7,232 bases of DNA, from NCBI GenBank assembly GCA_016882165.1, contig VHBV01000064.1:1-7232 (forward strand), read 5' to 3'. Shown here one piece after another: positions 5,494-7,232 of this stretch (positions are counted from its first letter, which is position 1; each line of letters starts with the position of its first letter). This stretch comes from Candidatus Pelagibacterales bacterium. Its GTDB lineage: Bacteria; Pseudomonadota; Alphaproteobacteria; Rickettsiales; UBA1997. The notes beneath the pieces are model-generated. The model saw nothing but the letters and a program-made list of their open reading frames with translations. It had not been told where the DNA came from and ran no database searches. The position numbers were made by a program, and so were the translations under genes.

Positions 5494-6126
5494 TTACAAC
5501 GCTCCTTTAATATTTTCAAAAATAGTATTATCAATCATCAAATGATCGAAGCTTAGTATGTCATAGACATTAATAGCAGAAGCATTCAAAGCTTTGACAT
5601 TTTTTAAGTTTCTTGCTGATCTAGCTAAAACTTCATTATTCTTTGAAGAAGAATTGTAGATTATTAATGCACTTTCTACATTATTCTTTTTTAAAGAAGA
5701 ATTGATTTGGGAAGTTTTAATTTCAGATCCAAAGTCGTCAGAGAATAGAAAAACTTTGTTTTCTTTTAGCTTTAATTTCAAAACATCAGATAAAGCAACT
5801 TTTACAACTTTTTTTGGCATTGTAAAATCGAAAGATCGAGGAGTTGGTCCATGACAAGTTCTACCGCCAACAAACTGCACTGATCTTTTGCTACCTTGAC
5901 GAGCATTACCAGTTCCTTTTTGTTTATAAGGCTTGGCAGTTGTTCCAGAAATTTCTGCCATTGTCTTAGTTTTGGCAGAACCAGATCTTCTTTTAGCAAG
6001 TTGCCATCTGACAACAAATGCTACTGACTTTGGACTATTTAATTCCAAATCAGATGAGACTTCAACTGACTGAGAACCAAGGTTCTGAGTTTTAAAATCT
6101 ATAGTTTTTAATTTTAGAGATGTCAT
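5494..6126 (-). CDS. rplD: 50S ribosomal protein L4
   Basis: L4 is an exit-tunnel protein; in many bacteria it also represses its own S10 operon. At 210 residues it has normal length (201 in E. coli). The family core is seen at VRWQLAKRRSGSAKTKT (39-55) and in the tunnel loop KPYKQKGTGNARQGS (65-79), followed by HGPTPRSF (92-99) and MPKKVVKVALSDVL (103-116). Lys70 corresponds to E. coli Lys63, a macrolide-resistance position, and is retained. Asn74 replaces the Arg that follows GTG in E. coli (Arg67). The usual run of glycines after the loop is VGGRTCHGP. The C-terminal half is poorly conserved, which is normal for L4. No clear Shine-Dalgarno precedes the ATG, which lies 5 nt after the rplC stop, so coupled translation is likely. 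Confidence 0.98.
   Translation of the reverse strand: MTSLKLKTIDFKTQNLGSQSVEVSSDLELNSPKSVAFVVRWQLAKRRSGSAKTKTMAEISGTTAKPYKQKGTGNARQGSKRSVQFVGGRTCHGPTPRSFDFTMPKKVVKVALSDVLKLKLKENKVFLFSDDFGSEIKTSQINSSLKKNNVESALIIYNSSSKNNEVLARSARNLKNVKALNASAINVYDILSFDHLMIDNTIFENIKGAL
5502..5508 (-). promoter_or_regulatory. Shine-Dalgarno of rplW inside the end of rplD
   Basis: AAAGGAG on the coding strand, 10 nt before the rplW ATG, lies within the last codons of rplD. It is one of the few strong ribosome-binding sites in this operon and fixes the rplW start at 5491. Confidence 0.75.
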
Positions 6127-6131
6127 AATAA

Positions 6132-6767
6132 TTAGAAATTCTTAGCAATTTTTAGAATTACATCACCACCAGCATTTCCAGGAACTGCTCCTTTAACTGC
6201 GATAACTGATTTTTCTTTATCAATGATTAAAACTTCCAAGTTTTTAACCGTAACGTTGTCAACACCCATGTGACCAGCCATTTTTTTACCTTTAAAAGTT
6301 TTGCCTGGATCTTGTCTTTGACCTGTAGAACCATGAGATCTGTGAGAAACAGAAACACCATGAGAAGCTTCTAAACCGCGGAAGTTCCATCTTTTCATAA
6401 CACCTGCAAAACCTTTACCTATGGTTACACCACCAATATCTATCAAATCACCTTCTTTCACTATTGAGTCGATTGATATTGAGTCTCCCACTTTTAGTTC
6501 AAGACCTTTTCTAACCTGAGAACCTCTGATCTTTTTAAAAAGAGGAACTGATTTCTTGTTAAAAATACCAGTTATTGACTTTGAAAGTCTTTTTGGGTGA
6601 GTAGCTTTTTCAAAAGCCATCAATAAGCTATCAAAATCCTTGTCTTGGTTAACAGCCAGTTCAAGAACACAATTTTCGTAAACTTGAATCATAGTCAAAG
6701 GAACAGCAGCGCCGTTGTCTTTAAAAATGTGGCTCATCCCTATTTTTTTCCCTACTAGTTCTAACAT
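6132..6767 (-). CDS. rplC: 50S ribosomal protein L3
   Basis: L3 is an early-assembly 50S protein whose central extension reaches toward the peptidyl-transferase centre. It has 211 residues, normal for the family (209 in E. coli). It starts with the typical VGKKIGMSHIF (5-15). It contains GKGFAGVMKRWNFRG (117-131), SHGSTGQRQDPGKTFKGKKM (144-163) and ends in VKGAVPGNAGGDVILK (191-206). Gln152 aligns with E. coli Gln150, the residue methylated by PrmB, so the methylation target is kept. The GQRQDPG wording is typical of Alphaproteobacteria, where E. coli has GQNQTPG. A GGAG Shine-Dalgarno overlaps the rpsJ stop and supports the ATG at 6767. The gene is 13 nt after rpsJ and 5 nt before rplD. Confidence 0.99.
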   Translation of the reverse strand: MLELVGKKIGMSHIFKDNGAAVPLTMIQVYENCVLELAVNQDKDFDSLLMAFEKATHPKRLSKSITGIFNKKSVPLFKKIRGSQVRKGLELKVGDSISIDSIVKEGDLIDIGGVTIGKGFAGVMKRWNFRGLEASHGVSVSHRSHGSTGQRQDPGKTFKGKKMAGHMGVDNVTVKNLEVLIIDKEKSVIAVKGAVPGNAGGDVILKIAKNF

Positions 6768-6777
6768 CTAATTTTTA

Positions 6778-6783
6778 CTCCTA
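6778..6783 (-). promoter_or_regulatory. Shine-Dalgarno of rplC overlapping the rpsJ stop
   Basis: On the coding strand the bases read TAGGAG, where TAG is the rpsJ stop codon and GGAG lies 10 nt before the rplC ATG. The overlap would let ribosomes finishing S10 re-initiate on L3, consistent with translational coupling. This is read directly from the sequence; the coupling is inference. Confidence 0.75.
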
Positions 6784-7104
6784 ATTTTTTGTTCCGTTAA
6801 TAGCAATTTTAATATTAACGCCAGCAGAAAGATTTAATTTCATCAAAGCATCAACAGTTTGTGCTGTAGGAGAAATTATTAATAATCTTTTTGACGATCT
6901 AATTTCAAATTGTTCTCTAGAATCTTTATCAACGTGAGGACCTCTTATAACTGTAAATTTTTGGATTTTAGTTGGAAGAGGAACTGGACCTTTTATTCCA
7001 GCGCCAGTTCTTCTCACAGTACCAATAATTTCGTTCATTGCCTTGTTTAACACAAGATGATCAAAAGACTCAAGAGTGATTTTGATGCTCTCTTTATTTT
7101 TCAT
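6781..7104 (-). CDS. rpsJ: 30S ribosomal protein S10 (NusE)
   Basis: S10 is a 30S head protein that also acts as NusE, partnering NusB and NusG in transcription antitermination. The product is 107 residues; the family is usually about 102-103, and the extra length is at both ends. Hallmarks seen are FDH (14-16), RRTGAGIKGPVPLPTK (31-46), the loop GPHVDKDSREQFEIR (55-69) and TVDALMKLNLSAGV (83-96). Val58, equivalent to the E. coli loop Val57, is retained. The normally conserved EIRTHKR reads EIRSSKR (67-73), and the following strand is one residue shorter than in E. coli (RLLIISPT against RLVDIVEPT). The ATG at 7104 is chosen because it sits just after tuf. The only upstream pairing is a weak AGG partly formed by the tuf stop, about 10 nt away. 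There is no room for a leader. Confidence 0.98.
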   Translation of the reverse strand: MKNKESIKITLESFDHLVLNKAMNEIIGTVRRTGAGIKGPVPLPTKIQKFTVIRGPHVDKDSREQFEIRSSKRLLIISPTAQTVDALMKLNLSAGVNIKIAINGTKN

Positions 7105-7115
7105 ATTTTAAAAAC

Positions 7116-7232
7116 CTATTTTATAATCTTAGAAACAACGCCGGCACCAACAGTTCTACCACCTTCACGAATAGCAAAACGTAATCCTTCCTCCATAGCA
7201 ATAGGAGAAATCAATTCAACCGTAATCTTTAC
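7116..7232 (-). CDS. tuf: Elongation factor Tu, C-terminal fragment (partial, 5' end outside window)
   Basis: This is the last 38 codons of EF-Tu, the GTPase that delivers aminoacyl-tRNA to the ribosomal A site. The visible peptide runs from VKITVELISPIAM through GLRFAIREGGRTVGAGVV to SKIIK, then a TAG stop at 7118-7116. It matches the end of the domain III beta-barrel almost residue for residue with textbook EF-Tu (GLRFAIREGGRTVGAGVV is near-invariant). The reading frame is open to the window edge, so the gene is truncated only by the window. Only 11 nt separate it from rpsJ, so the two are very probably co-transcribed. A tuf gene directly before rpsJ is the usual str-S10 junction in many proteobacteria and also occurs in Rickettsia, where tuf is detached from fusA. 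Whether fusA lies upstream here cannot be seen. Confidence 0.98.
   Translation of the reverse strand, partial: VKITVELISPIAMEEGLRFAIREGGRTVGAGVVSKIIK

Noticed and set aside
5802..6017. Second minus-strand open frame of 71 codons
   Set aside because: It is out of frame within rplD, whose own frame encodes the conserved L4 core at this place.
244..7118. Alternative genetic code with UGA read as Trp
   Set aside because: All visible Trp codons are TGG and no gene has an in-frame TGA; lack of TGA stops alone is not enough.
1..7232. A hidden novel system such as an inserted defence gene, mobile element, CRISPR or tRNA
   Set aside because: All sequence except 146 nt of short junctions is accounted for by 18 identified genes in standard order, so nothing is left to host one.

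Overview
The window lies inside a conserved bacterial ribosomal-protein super-operon, the joined tuf-S10-spc cluster. Everything is read from the minus strand. In transcription order (high to low coordinate) it holds the 3' end of tuf, the complete rpsJ, rplC, rplD, rplW, rplB, rpsS, rplV, rpsC, rplP, rpmC, rpsQ, rplN, rplX, rplE, rpsN and rpsH, and the 5' end of rplF. That is 16 complete genes and 2 partial genes, in canonical order with no insertions, no losses and no visible frameshifts.

The DNA is visibly AT-rich, with Arg mostly AGA and Lys mostly AAA. Several proteins carry sequence signatures I associate with Alphaproteobacteria. Examples are the C-terminal GLVKSSW of the zinc-free S14, GSTGQRQDPGKTFKGKKMAG in L3, and the overall wording of S19 and L14. 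Low GC, fast-evolving proteins and tuf directly before rpsJ would suit a Rickettsiales/Holosporales-like or other streamlined alphaproteobacterium. That placement is inference; no 16S or phylogeny is available here.

Layout: 7232-7116 is the end of EF-Tu. 7104-2450 is the S10 unit (S10, L3, L4, L23, L2, S19, L22, S3, L16, L29) and 2447-2235 is S17. 2210-1 is the first part of the spc unit (L14, L24, L5, S14, S8, start of L6). The 17 gene junctions are 1 to 24 nt wide and total 146 nt, about 2% of the window, and no genes overlap. No stretch longer than 24 nt lacks a gene, and I see no promoter, terminator, RNA gene, repeat array or mobile element. The cluster is presumably one long transcript with coupled translation. 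A few junctions have strong Shine-Dalgarno sequences (rplX, rplC, rplW, and also rpsC, rpsQ, rplN), while others have none.

The products assemble into both ribosomal subunits. S3, S10, S14 and S19 form the 30S head; S8 and S17 belong to the 30S body. L2, L3 and L14 lie near the peptidyl-transferase centre and subunit interface. L4, L22, L23, L24 and L29 line the exit tunnel and its mouth. L5 and L16 lie at the central protuberance and A/P-site region.

I do not see an undescribed system. The points worth a second look are residue-level departures in otherwise near-invariant proteins (S10, L4, S19, S17), the lack of room for an S10-type leader, the complete absence of UGA stops, and the uneven distribution of Shine-Dalgarno sites.
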